Below are positions 1 through 10,422 of a DNA stretch of 64,000 bases, piece after piece. A program made the position numbers and the translations under genes. Positions within the stretch are counted from its first letter, which is position 1. Each line of letters opens with the position of its first letter. The stretch is from Lagopus muta (taxonomy: Eukaryota > Chordata > Aves > Galliformes > Phasianidae). The stretch is taken from assembly GCF_023343835.1 (NCBI RefSeq), contig NC_064443.1, forward strand, positions 3,410,001 through 3,474,000, given 5' to 3'. The notes beneath the pieces are model-generated. The model ran no database searches. It was not told the DNA's origin and saw only the letters and a list, made by a program, of their open reading frames with translations.

Positions 1-50
1 TTCGAAGAGTATATGATTCATCTGTGAAAGCTGGGGATGCTGGAGAATTT
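1..50 (+). CDS. NOL8: NOL8 exon (3' portion only)
   Basis: Open in frame 3 (RRVYDSSVKAGDAGEF), ending at phase 0 before a GTAAGG donor at 51. The exon's start is outside the window. Assigned to NOL8 because it joins in frame to the next exon. Confidence 0.8.
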
Positions 51-3000
51 GTAAGGAGATACTGATCTGTATGCAAGGTGTTTTAACTGTGATTTAAAAA
101 CAAAAAGAAGATGTAATTTTTTAGCTTACAAGGCATAATTATTTAGTTTGGAATTTCTCTGCTTTTGGTCACAGGAAGGGAAGGTTTTGGCTTCGCTATT
201 GTGGGAAGGCTTGTTGCTCTTTCCAGCACAGTGGACGAAGAATCTTTATTCATGCAGAGTCTTGTTTTATAAAGTGATGTTTGAGTCCAAAGAAATTGTG
301 TTTTGAAGTTGTGGAGTGCTTACCTTTTCTGCAGTTCATATTTATCCACTGACTTAAACTATGTTCTGTGAATGAGACTTGTTCAGAAGGGTTTTAGACA
401 TTGATATTTTAATGTTGATCTTCCTTTCTATAATCAGGAAGCTGGAATTTTACAGCTAGCTCATATTGTAAAACCTGAGATAATTTTTATGTGGATTTTC
501 TCAGGTATGTTGGAAAGCACACGAAGAAAGTTAATGCTGACTTATTTTCTCAAACTTTTGAAAATGGCTCCTTTTCTGTGTTTTTCTTTTTTTAATAAAG
601 AAGGAACATGATCCTAAATCTTCTAGAAGGCTCTTTGAAAGCAGCGAAGATGATCAAGATGAAACAGATGACGAGAGATTCAAAATTAAACCACAGTTTG
701 AAGGCAAAGCTGGTGAAAAAGTGAGTGAAGCTATTAATGACTTCACTTTCTCATAAATAACCTTAATGCCACCTCAGAAGTGTGTAATGTGTAGCCTTGT
801 GTGTGTGTGCACTATGATTTTGACAAAGCTACCATGAGATTGTCTCCTCCAGAGAGAACAACGGCCGTGCAGGAAGTAATGCGTGTTGGGGGGGGAGGTG
901 AGGAGAAATCACAGGCGTTGCCATTTTTGAATATGGAGAAATTTCTGAAAAAGGCATCAAGCTGAAGATTGTCAGTGTGTAACAACAGAGTGTTGGAAAT
1001 AAGAAGTTATGATGTGTTGGTGATTGCTTCTCCAGCACTTAATGGAATTTCTTTTTATTTAGCTGCTAAATTTGCAATCGCGGTTTGGCACAGATGAAAG
1101 ATTTCGCATGGATGCTCGATTCCTTGAAAGTGAGAGTGAAGAAGAGGGTAAGCTTGTTCTTGTTTCCTAGGCAATAATAGTAGTAGGGCTATATAATGGA
1201 GCCTTACTTTTGGATGCTTGAAGCAACAGACAAACTATTTTTGCTTCTCTGGTCAGTTCTCAGAAAATAACCTAGCTGTACTTACTGTGTATTGGTCGCT
1301 GTGTTTTTTCAAAAACATGTTGCAAACACATTTCAGTAGCTCACCAAGGTATTAACTTGGCTGGTAAATCAATGTTTGAAGTGATCTTTTTAAGGCAGGA
1401 TGATACCATTTACCCATATTTTTCATAGGATAAGGGATGACTTAACTAATATAAACTTCTTGATTTTTACATTCATTTCAGCTCTTTGTTTTGTAGTCGG
1501 CTTGCACTCCATTGATTTAGCAGTCTTAGAAAGAAAGATAACTTTGAGGTAAAATCACAGAACCCCCAAGGCTGGAGAAGACCTCCAAGATCACCCAGTC
1601 CAACTGTCCTCCTACCACTGCCATTTCCCTACTAAAGCATTTTCCTTATTACAACACCTAATGTTTCTTGAGCACCTCCAAGGGTGGTGACTCAAATCCC
1701 TCTGTGTGCAGCCCTCCCAGAGCATTTTCTGGGAGAAGAAATTTTCCCTGACGTCCAACCTGGGTCTCCCCTGGAACAACTTGAGGCCATTATGTGTTTA
1801 TATATTAGAAGGCAGAAAAGCTGAAAAATGCCAAAGACAATCAAACAAAAGTTGCATAATTACTTACTCTGCTCACTTTTTTTAAAACTTGTCTGATTTC
1901 CACGTGAAATAGGGGTCCATAATATCTGTAGTCATACTAGCTGCGTAACAAGGAGGAAAGCCTCTAATTAGCTTTATAATTAGGAAAGCAGCTTGCCTAT
2001 TTGCATGAGCTCTACTATGGGTAGTAGTGTTACACATTAAGAGTTACAGTCTTACTCTGGTCATAATTTGGGAGGGAACATTATTTGTTTGTTTATTATT
2101 TAGGAGAAACCAATACAATGGAGGCAGATGAGGAAGAAGAAGAGTTTGCTGCAGAGAAAAAGAAAAATCTGCAAATCCTGGGAAGTCTATTGAATATTGA
2201 CCTGGAGCAATCAAAAACAACTAAAATGGCCATAAATGCTAAGAAATTCAAGTACGTACTTAAGGTTCTTCCGGTAAATTTTATATGATTGGATTGTTGG
2301 GAATGAGACTTAATATCTTAATTAGTCTTCACCTGTTCCCTACAGGGGCAAACATAAACAAGCTAGACAAAGAACTGTGAGCTAGGCACTGATTAGATTG
2401 TTACTTCCATAGGAATTAATAAGGTTATTGTTTTCTCTGGACTGCATGTGAGATGTAAGGTAAGTGTCCTTCTTTCAAGGTATTAACATAAAGTTTCTAG
2501 TGGAGATTTTTTTCTCCATTTGGTTAGGAATTTCTTGCACACAGCCATGAACTGCAATGGTAGAAGTTAACAATATTAAGTGTAGTGATGTGCAGTTAGG
2601 AACCTTTTACAGACAGTTGTCATTGGAGTTGCAGCAATTGACTGCTAACTGCTAAGTACCATTCCACTGCTGCACAGTCACACTTATTTGTTTGACTACT
2701 GTGCAAGTTTTATTTTCTAAAAACTAAGCACAGGAGGTGTATGGTGACTTCTGAGTCAGCCTGAACCACTGATTGAGCACCTGGGGAAAAGACCCAGTCA
2801 GCACTGGGAGTGCAGGTGAAGGGAATTCAGCTGTGAGACAGGAAGGGGTGGAGCCTGGCTGTGCCTCTCTTAGAGCTCATTGAAGGGCTGACTGCCACTG
2901 GGGAAGGATGTCTGGTTGGGGATCCTTTTCTTGTGGCATTTTCCTTATGAGCCTAGATCTTCAGAAATGAGGGAGCATTTTTGTTTCTAACACCTTTCTG

Positions 3001-6000
3001 TTGTGCTAGTTCCCTTGCCATTGTATGTCTTGTAATACTGTTCCATTCTGTTGATCTTCCTGCTTGTTACAGGAGGAAATACCTGTGCAACCCCAGAGAT
3101 TGTTTCAGGAAATTCTTTTGGGAATTGTTTTTCTCTAATGCTCAATTAATGATAGTAAGTGGGTATGTACTCACTTAGAGGCACTCAACCTGTGTTGTAA
3201 GCAGCATAGTTTTTTCCACACTAGTATTGTGGTCAGTCTAAACTTCTGATTTTCATAGTTGAAAGTCTTCATTTTATTTCTTTTCCCTCCCCTCAGATTG
3301 ATTATTTGTCAACATGAAAAATTTGCTGCTGGTTTATCTATAGATAAATATGTATCCATATATCTATGCCTGCTTATCTTTTAGGAGATGTACATGTTTA
3401 GTAGAACTTTATGATGCACAACTTGAAGCCTGTTTTATGTTCAATACAAAAACTCGACTAAAGCCAATTGTGTGTAATTTTTCTTTATTTTTTCTGAGCT
3501 TTTCTGGTGAAGAAGTAAATTTTAAAGTTTTAGGGTAACTTTGAGTTGGATATTTTAATGTCACATGGGTTGTTCTATGTTGTTTTCACTCTATCTTTAC
3601 AGGGATATTAATGCTCTCCGCTACGATCCCACGAGGCAAGATCATGCAGTTTTTGAGAAGAAACCAAAAGCTATAGAAAAAGAGAGGTATTATTTCAGTT
3701 TGGTAACTGCTGTGATGTTTCTTTCCCTTGAAGGCTGGCTTTCAAAAACAGTGACTGATTTGTTTGATACTATGCAGACAGCTCTTTATTTCTTTAAGTT
3801 CACATGATACTACTAAGATAAAGATTATGACCAGTAGAAACTCAAAGTAATGTGTTGTCTTTTTAATCTATCTTTTCTTTATGTGCTATTTTCTGTCCCC
3901 CTTTTTCACCTTCAGGTTTCAAGTTCTGGGCTTTGGGATTTGCAGATCTGTGGACAGAAAGCATTGGCTCCTAACAGGTTTTTTTCAGGAATAGAACATG
4001 ATATGAACACTTATATTTAAATTAGATATTATCATGTATTAAAAGGAGATTCAGAGTGCCATTCATTGCAGAGTAGAATTGCTGCTGTCTTTTCATGGAT
4101 TCAAACCTGAGGCGTTCCCCCATTGCTTACCTTCAAAGGGTAGCAATTTGTGTGAGGTGAAAACAAATGGATTAGAAACTGAACATACAGGATGCCCATG
4201 ATGTCCTGTAGACCCTGGGATGTCCTATTGCCAGAGTCTGGAATTGCTGAGAAAGAGGAGAAGCACTGTGGTGTTCGTTTATCTTTTTTTTTAATTGACA
4301 TTCTGATTTCAGCAAGGCTAAAAGGAAGAAGAAGAAAGAAGAGAGTGAGAAGCTGCCTGAAGTGTCTAAAGAAATATACTGTGACATTGCTGTTGATCTG
4401 AAGGAGCTGTTTGGATCTTCAAAGAACAAATCAAAAAAGCCAGAAGAAATATCCTGGGACAAAGATGAAGCAGAGGAATCAACTCCACATGACCATCTGG
4501 GGCCTGATGCTGAGAGTAACACAGCTCAGGATTCTAGTGATTTCAGATTTTCCTTCTTTGATGACAAGGATCAGTCTGATGTAAAAGAAGGTAACAGTAG
4601 AACATACGTAGGAAGAGTGCTGTTTCTCATGAGCTGATTATTCCAGACACTGTGGAGTTATACTGCATATTTTAATTTCAGAAACCAGGGAGTTTTCAGA
4701 AGATAAAGTCACTAACTGAGCAAAATCATTGTGGTCTTCTCTTACTAAGATCTCTGTAGTTTAATTGCAGTTAATCATATTTGCATCCCTGGAATTTTAT
4801 AAGGGGTGGTGTTGAGGGATAACCTTGTGAGAAGGAACTACTCTGTAGTTATTCTTTGAACAGTAATGAGAAAAATTATTGTCCACTGATTATTTTTTTT
4901 TTTAATTAACAGGAACAGAGATACATTAGTCAAATCAGGTTTCATGTAACCAGCAGGACTTAATAAATTGTTAATTAAGGGATTATTACAAGCAGAAGTC
5001 CTTAAGTGTGCCCCTGAGATCCATGAACATTTTAAAATGTGTTTAATTGTAATTACAGAAAAATTTAAACTCAGTAACACGTGTTATCTAGTTAATAAAA
5101 CAGAAGAAGTCCTAATCTAAGGGAAATCAGTATTATATGATAAAGATAAAAAAAATGAAATCAAGTCACTTACTGAGTAGGACTGTGAAGATGACTGAAA
5201 CAAACAGGAAAAAATAACACAGCCTTGAGAAGTACTATTAGTTCAGTAACATTCTGAAACAGTAGGGTTTCAGTGTAGCAACAAGAGCTCACTAGAGCAA
5301 AGAGGAAATTACTTGACCACAGGCTGCATCCAGAGTTCACAGGCTTCCTAGCAATGAGAATCACTTTAAGCACTATCTTGTGTTATCTGTTTATTGGCTT
5401 GTATTGATTAAAAATCTTATGTAGCACTGTGGGGCAGCTGTGCAAGCTACTGTGTTGACACAAAACAAAAAGACAAGTCTGTCCCCGTTTCACATACCTT
5501 GGTTGCTCCAGTGGTTTTTGTTGTTTTGTTCAACCTGACTTCCAAAAGACCATGTATGACATGTGAAAGCCTTGATGGGAGAACACAAATAGAATGGCTT
5601 TTGCAGCACAAATTATAAGTGTTTTGTGGATCATTTAAACTTGCTCTCTTCCCCGTGAATACTCTTTGTTCAAATTAGAACTTACTGAGTTTTCACTGGA
5701 ATAAAATGTTTGTTTTATAGTCTGTCTACTGCTGGGTTTGGAAATGGCTTCATGTTGCTGGGGGGCTGTATAAGGAAGAACCATCTTCTCTTTTCTGTCT
5801 GCACAGATACTGTGCTTACGTACTATAAGTAGAGGGTACCTCTAACCTCAGAACTTCTGGCTAAGGGGATTAGTAAGTGCTCAGGTGCACGTGTCAGTTA
5901 TCACATGTAAACTGAGCTGCTAGCAAGAGGCTGTGTATTTTTTAGGCAGGAGCATGTATGTGAAAATAGCAAAGTAATGAGTCCTGTCACACAGAACCTT

Positions 6001-8404
6001 TCTAAGACACTGAAAGGAAGTTTATATTCCATTTATTACAGGCTGAAAATTTGAATAGGTGGAACTACTCCCAACTCAGTTAATACTAACTGTTTTGTCA
6101 GAACAACCTGATCAGAACTGTGGACACTAACAGTGGGCTTCAAAGGAACTTCTGTGTTTTTTTCCTGTGCAGTATTTGATACTAGGATACGCTTTGAGGA
6201 TGGCTTTGTAACATGTGAAAAAGCAAGCTATATTCATACTTGCCCTTAGGGTCATAGAAAGTATATGAAGGGAGTTTTTGTACTGTTCAAGTCTGTTATT
6301 CTCCAATATAACTATTTAGCTCTTGAGTAGAAGTCTACTGGCAAGGAAAAGAGTAATCTGGTTCTTGTGCTATTATTGCAGAGCCTTATGTATTTGAAGC
6401 AATAAAGCCTATGAAAGTCAAATGGCAAGAAGATCCACGTTTCCAGGACAGTAGCTCTGAGGATGATGATGAACCAGAGGCAACAGAAAGTGAAAGAGAG
6501 AAAGAAATGCAAGTTCTCTTTGTATTTGTTGTCTTCTTGGTAGGAACTGATGCTGGGTGAATTTTAATAGCAGCAAGTATAAGCATGGGTAACTAACAAC
6601 CTTCACTGTGCATCCTTAACCAAGAAAAGTCTTTTTTAACAGAAACCACTCCTTACTGCACAGAACATAATATTAAAAGATGTTGCTATCAGACTTGATT
6701 TGAAGTTAAATATTAAAATAGAGTTTCTAGTAGATTGCATGATATTTAACTGGGTACTGGTTTTGGCCAAGTCAAATAATGTCAAGTGTTCTTCAGTATT
6801 TCTATCCAGAAGGCTATATTTGGTTACTGTGGAGCACTGTTGTTCTTCAGTACTGCTATTCTCTGAAATACTGCAGCTTTAATATATGCTAATGGAACTT
6901 GATACTAAATTCTATGGTGTTAACACTTTGTGTTTTTCTAGGTTTCTCCCTTTACCACAATCAGGAAGTGCAAGGTTTTTCTTCTTCTCCAAAGACGATG
7001 AACGATTAAGAGGTGAAACAGAGTTTATTCACCTTTTCTCTCCCTTCCAGTCTCTTTACTGCAACTGAAGAGGGAAAAAGATTGCCTGGTTAATTAATTA
7101 ATGGTTTCTAACTTAAATACAGATGAGATGTTAAGACAAAAAAAAATCACAACTTTCAGTCATCTCCTGTGCTGTGGGTTGTGGTAGTGCTTCCCAACAG
7201 AAACTGCAGCTGTTACCTTGCGCTCTTATTTTTAGATCACTGCCTAATTTTTTGCTGATCTTTTAGAGCTTACAAATGTCACTTGGTAAACTAGCTAGAT
7301 CTTTGGTTCCTTTCAGGCATCTATATGATCTTTTTTTTCCATGCTTCAGTTCTTACTAGGAATATTCAATATGCTTATCAGCCATATACACCCATATGGT
7401 TCTTGGTACTAAGTAATGTGGTGTGTTCTTTCCTGTGAATGTAATGAATCCCATAGTAGAAAAAGAGTGGAGTTGGTTCTGATATCTTATAGAAGTGATT
7501 ATTAGGGCAATTTTAATTAATGTTCATTTTCTGAGAGAAGTTATAGATTGATTTAAAGAAAAGCATACAAAAGTTACTGTGTACCTAATGCAGTTGTTGT
7601 ATTGTAACCTGGTCTATGTATCTGATTTACAGTACTCCGAGTTCATAGCAGGCATAGGTTCTCTTGGTAGACACAGAATCACAGTGCTAAGCTTAATGTA
7701 AGGATTGCTGCTTTGCTGCAATTTGTATTTCAGTGTAGTAAGGAAAGCTACAGCTGCCCTTCATTTTTCATACCATGCAAAGCTGCAATGAATGAAACCT
7801 GTTTTAGTCAGCTGTGTGGTGGAGTTATGGGTTGTGAGTTATCTATGCAGAAGATGATCTGATTTTTAACTCTCACTGTTTTGCATGAGACTTAAGAAGT
7901 GTTACCATATTCCAATGGCTTTAACCATATTAATTTGTTCTGTGCAGAGGGACCCAAGTTATTTTGCAGATCAGTTAACCTCAATGAAGAAAAAGATAGC
8001 TGGGAAGACAGGCGTAGATTATTACTAGAGGTGAGTATTTTAAACAACCTTTTCGAAAAACTATAGCTGAAATCTCAGCATGAGAATGGAATGGGGCTGT
8101 TTATTTGCCTTATTTGCGGTAAAGATAAACTTGGGAACTTCAGAAAGACAAGCTTTGTCATATCAGGAAGCTAAATTGTTTTTTTAACCTGTAACTTCAT
8201 GTTATTGTATGTAGTTGGATAAGTTATTGAAAGCCTGTATTGCACAGGGCTGGTTAATTAACTGCATGGAAAAAAAGCAGTTTGAAACAAGGGGGTGAAC
8301 TGACAACTTCTGATAATGCTGTGTTAAAATTGAAATATTTTCAGGAATGCCGGAAGAAACATAAGGATGCAAGAAGGAAAGTGAAAACAAACAATAAGTC
8401 TTGA
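1..8404 (+). CDS. NOL8: NOL8, nucleolar protein 8, C-terminal part (spliced, 5' end outside window)
   Basis: Ten exons join in one frame: 1-50, 601-720, 1063-1147, 2104-2251, 3603-3686, 4313-4590, 6382-6508, 6942-7012, 7948-8030, 8345-8404. They give 367 residues and a TGA stop. NOL8 is a nucleolar RNA-binding protein of ribosome biogenesis; its N-terminal RRM lies upstream of this window. What is visible is the low-complexity acidic/basic tail: runs of Glu/Asp, a Lys/Arg cluster (AKRKKKKEE) suitable as a nuclear or nucleolar signal, and a C-terminus ending CRKKHKDARRKVK, which I recognise from vertebrate NOL8. Also characteristic are the segments LLNLQSRFGTDERFRMDARF and LPQSGSARFFFFSKDDERL. 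All boundaries are GT-AG except the donor at 6509 (GC-AG). Introns hold one CR1 fragment (1552-1792) and otherwise no feature I can name. The same-strand neighbour downstream is IARS1. Confidence 0.95.
601..720 (+). CDS. NOL8: NOL8 exon
   Basis: Follows a T-rich tract with AG at 599-600 and ends at GTGAGT (721). It encodes 40 residues including RRLFESSEDDQDETDDERF, an aromatic-plus-acidic motif repeated in later exons. Both ends are phase 0. Confidence 0.93.
1063..1147 (+). CDS. NOL8: NOL8 exon
   Basis: Acceptor AG at 1061-1062, donor GTAAGC at 1148. Encodes LLNLQSRFGTDERFRMDARF followed by an acidic ESESEEE run; ends in phase 1. Confidence 0.95.
1552..1792 (-). repeat. CR1 LINE fragment, diverged, in a NOL8 intron
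   Basis: Reads as the complement of a CR1 3' end: ATCACAGAA start, 'AAGGCTGGAGAAGACCTCCA', 'CACCTCCAAGGGTGGTGACT', then the 'CCTGGAACAACTTGAGGCCA' block. It is an older CR1 subfamily type, 5'-truncated as most CR1 copies are. Antisense to NOL8. Confidence 0.85.
2104..2251 (+). CDS. NOL8: NOL8 exon
   Basis: Acceptor TTATTTAG at 2096-2103, donor GTACGT at 2252. Encodes an acidic stretch then KKKNLQILGSLLNIDLEQSK, a typical NOL8 segment. Starts in phase 1, ends in phase 2. Confidence 0.95.
3603..3686 (+). CDS. NOL8: NOL8 exon
   Basis: Acceptor TTTACAG before 3603, donor GTATTA at 3687. Encodes DINALRYDPTRQDHAVFEKK, a well-conserved NOL8 block. Phase 2 at both ends. Confidence 0.95.
4313..4590 (+). 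CDS. NOL8: NOL8 exon, largest in the window
   Basis: Acceptor ATTTCAG before 4313, donor GTAACA at 4591. Encodes the basic cluster AKRKKKKEE, then EIYCDIAVDLKELFGSSKNK and an acidic/Ser-rich stretch ending SDFRFSFFDDKDQSDVKE. Starts in phase 2, ends in phase 1. The 1.8 kb intron that follows shows no named feature. Confidence 0.95.
6382..6508 (+). CDS. NOL8: NOL8 exon with a GC donor
   Basis: Acceptor TTATTGCAG before 6382. Encodes EPYVFEAIKPMKVKWQEDPR then QDSSSEDDDEPEATESEREK. The frame continues into the next exon only if the exon ends at 6508, placing GCAAGT at 6509-6514, a GC-AG intron. The nearby GT at 6513 would shift the frame and lose the conserved LPQSG segment. Confidence 0.9.
6942..7012 (+). 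CDS. NOL8: NOL8 exon
   Basis: Acceptor TTTTTCTAG before 6942, donor GTGAAA at 7013. Encodes FLPLPQSGSARFFFFSKDDE, strongly conserved in NOL8. Phase 2 in, phase 1 out. Confidence 0.95.
7948..8030 (+). CDS. NOL8: NOL8 exon
   Basis: Acceptor CTGTGCAG before 7948, donor GTGAGT at 8031. Encodes EGPKLFCRSVNLNEEKDSWE followed by DRRRLLLE. Confidence 0.93.
8345..8404 (+). CDS. NOL8: NOL8 last coding exon
   Basis: Acceptor ATTTTCAG before 8345. Nineteen codons (ECRKKHKDARRKVKTNNKS) and a TGA stop at 8402-8404. The basic CRKKHKDA tail is typical of the NOL8 C-terminus. Confidence 0.95.
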   Translation, partial: ECRKKHKDARRKVKTNNKS

Positions 8405-8945
8405 TGCTTTGTGTTTCTTCTTTGAAAGAGATATTTTTCTGCAACTTCTTCAAAATTCAAGTATTTCAAAGATCTAACAGGAAGCAATATTTTAAAAGAC
8501 TCCTAAATATCATTTCTGAATAGCTACATATTTATTATGTCAATGTAAGAAGTTCTTTTGGTTTTGGTTGTTTTGGATTTTTTCTGTATGGTTTAAATGT
8601 GACTTCCTTGTGTATTGACCAAGAAGTGGGTCATTTAAAAAAGGAACAGTGGAATCTTTTGCTGTGTTCTTGGGCCCCTGTGCTGCACGGGGTTGACGAA
8701 GAGCAGACTGATCCACGTTTACATAACCTATATTCAGCTGAATGTAGTAGAGATCCTATTGGAGGATCCTCTACAAGTTTTTGGAATGTTCTACTTTCAG
8801 AGTAAACGTTTACCAGAAGTTTATGAAGATATGTATATAACTGGGAAAACCTATGAAACTAGTAGGTTTGTATTTCTTCACAAAGATAATTTTTCTACTT
8901 TTTAATTGTGTACAGACATTAATAAATAATAAGGACAAATGCTGG
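8405..8945 (+). other. NOL8: NOL8 3' untranslated region (inferred end)
   Basis: Non-coding continuation of the last exon. The end is estimated about 15-20 bases after the AATAAA at 8921-8926. The GT-rich stretch near 8942-8958 fits a downstream cleavage element. Small ORFs here look incidental. Confidence 0.65.
8921..8926 (+). terminator. NOL8: NOL8 poly(A) signal
   Basis: Canonical AATAAA about 520 bases after the NOL8 stop, followed within 20-35 bases by a GT-rich element. It is the first canonical hexamer after the stop that I see. Usage is inferred. Confidence 0.7.
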
Positions 8946-10120
8946 TGTTGTATGCTTGTGGAATGATATTTTTACATGTGAGGTGTTCTCATCCAATTAG
9001 CATATATGCTGCAGAGTCATGGCAGCATTAGAATACAGAGTGTTGTGAAGGTATTCTCTGTTGTTGGCTAATTGTCTTGGAAGTTAAAGCACGTTTCAGC
9101 ATGTATGTGATCTGCCTGGAGGCAGTCACTCAATGTACCTTACTGCAGACCATGATGCCCAAATACTTGTTCATACACAGTACAAGTTGTTACATGCATC
9201 CCCTTGTCCTTTATCCTTGGTTGAAAGCTGCATGCTGGGCAAAAATTCAAAGTAATAAGAGAAACTTGTTCAGGACTGTGGGCAGATAACTAGTCGTATC
9301 CAGTGAGGCTTGTTGGATTTGACTCCAAGTGCAATGCAATTTCTTGTAAGAACTCTGTCACAACGCCTAACCTTCATCTTGCCAGGGTCCACCACTTAAA
9401 GCAAGGGTTTGTTTTAACTTCCTTTGGCTCTTCCTGGTCTCAGGAATACAAAGACTGCTGTTGCCAGGCATTACATTAGGAAACAAGGAGGTTAGCTGGC
9501 TGTCTCTGGGTTTAAATGGCAAGTGAGTGATAGAGGAGCTCTTAATGCTGCTGAAATAAGAAATTTCAAAAACAAGTCTAACCTTGAAAGAAGAGTTAGA
9601 GGACAGAAGATCAAAAAGCAAATAGTGAAAGTTATGAGAGCTGGAGGAGAAAAACTTTTTTTCTCTAGTGCTGTGTTTTGAAGGGCTCTTTTTGTGTGCT
9701 TCTCGATGCTGTGTGAATCTAGTCTAAATTATCTTCTTTCAGTTTTACTTTCTTTAGAGTCCATTTTCACATTAGAAGTTCTTTCAACCTTCTAAAGGCT
9801 TTCGAGGGTAGTCTGTTAGCGGTAAAATTTTTTAAGCACCTTGTTTTGTCATGCTGCTTTGTGAACACAGTTCTTGCATCAAACTCTTTTCTGTAGCACA
9901 TGATCCCCCTTCTAAGGCTGGGAAGTCCTCTGGCATGTAGTAGGTGCCACGTTCTGCAGGGTGCTGCCTTATAACTTCTCTACAATGCTGCTTTCTCCGG
10001 AGTAAGAATTACTGTGGCACTGCAGTTCTTGTGTAGTGTTCTCATAGCTGTGATCCAGAGGTTTTCCATGGTTAACTGCCTGGCACAGTGCATCTTAAAG
10101 ACATAAAGATGTCTTACTTA
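8946..10120. other. Intergenic DNA, no feature seen
   Basis: No ORF, splice-bounded coding exon, RNA gene or recognisable repeat was found here. It is ordinary AT-rich sequence downstream of NOL8. Confidence 0.6.
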
Positions 10121-10422
10121 AAATCGTAGAGTGGTCTGGGTTGGAAAGGACCTCAAAGATCATCTAGTTTTAACCTCCCTGCCATGTGCAGGGTTGCTGG
10201 CCACTAGACCAGGCTGCCCAGAGCCACATCTGGGCTGCAAGCTCACACTGCTGGTTCACGTCCATCTTCTTGTCCACCAGGACCCCAAGTCCTTCTCCAC
10301 AGGGTTGCTCTCAAGGAGTCTATATAAATACCTGGGATTGCCCTGGCCCAAGTGCAGTGCCTTGCATTTGGCCTTGTTGAGCCTCATTTGGTTCACATGG
10401 GCACAATTCTTCAGCCTGTCCT
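10121..10422 (-). repeat. CR1 LINE fragment with internal deletion
   Basis: Complement of a CR1 3' end: 'GGTCTGGGTTGGAAAGGACC' through 'GCCCAGAGCCACATC', then an abrupt jump at about 10227 to sequence lying several hundred bases further inside CR1 ('GGGCTGCAAGCTCACACTGC', 'ACCCCAAGTCCTTCTCCACA', ending 'TTGTTGAGCCTCATTTGG'). The middle of the usual 3' portion is missing. Confidence 0.88.
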
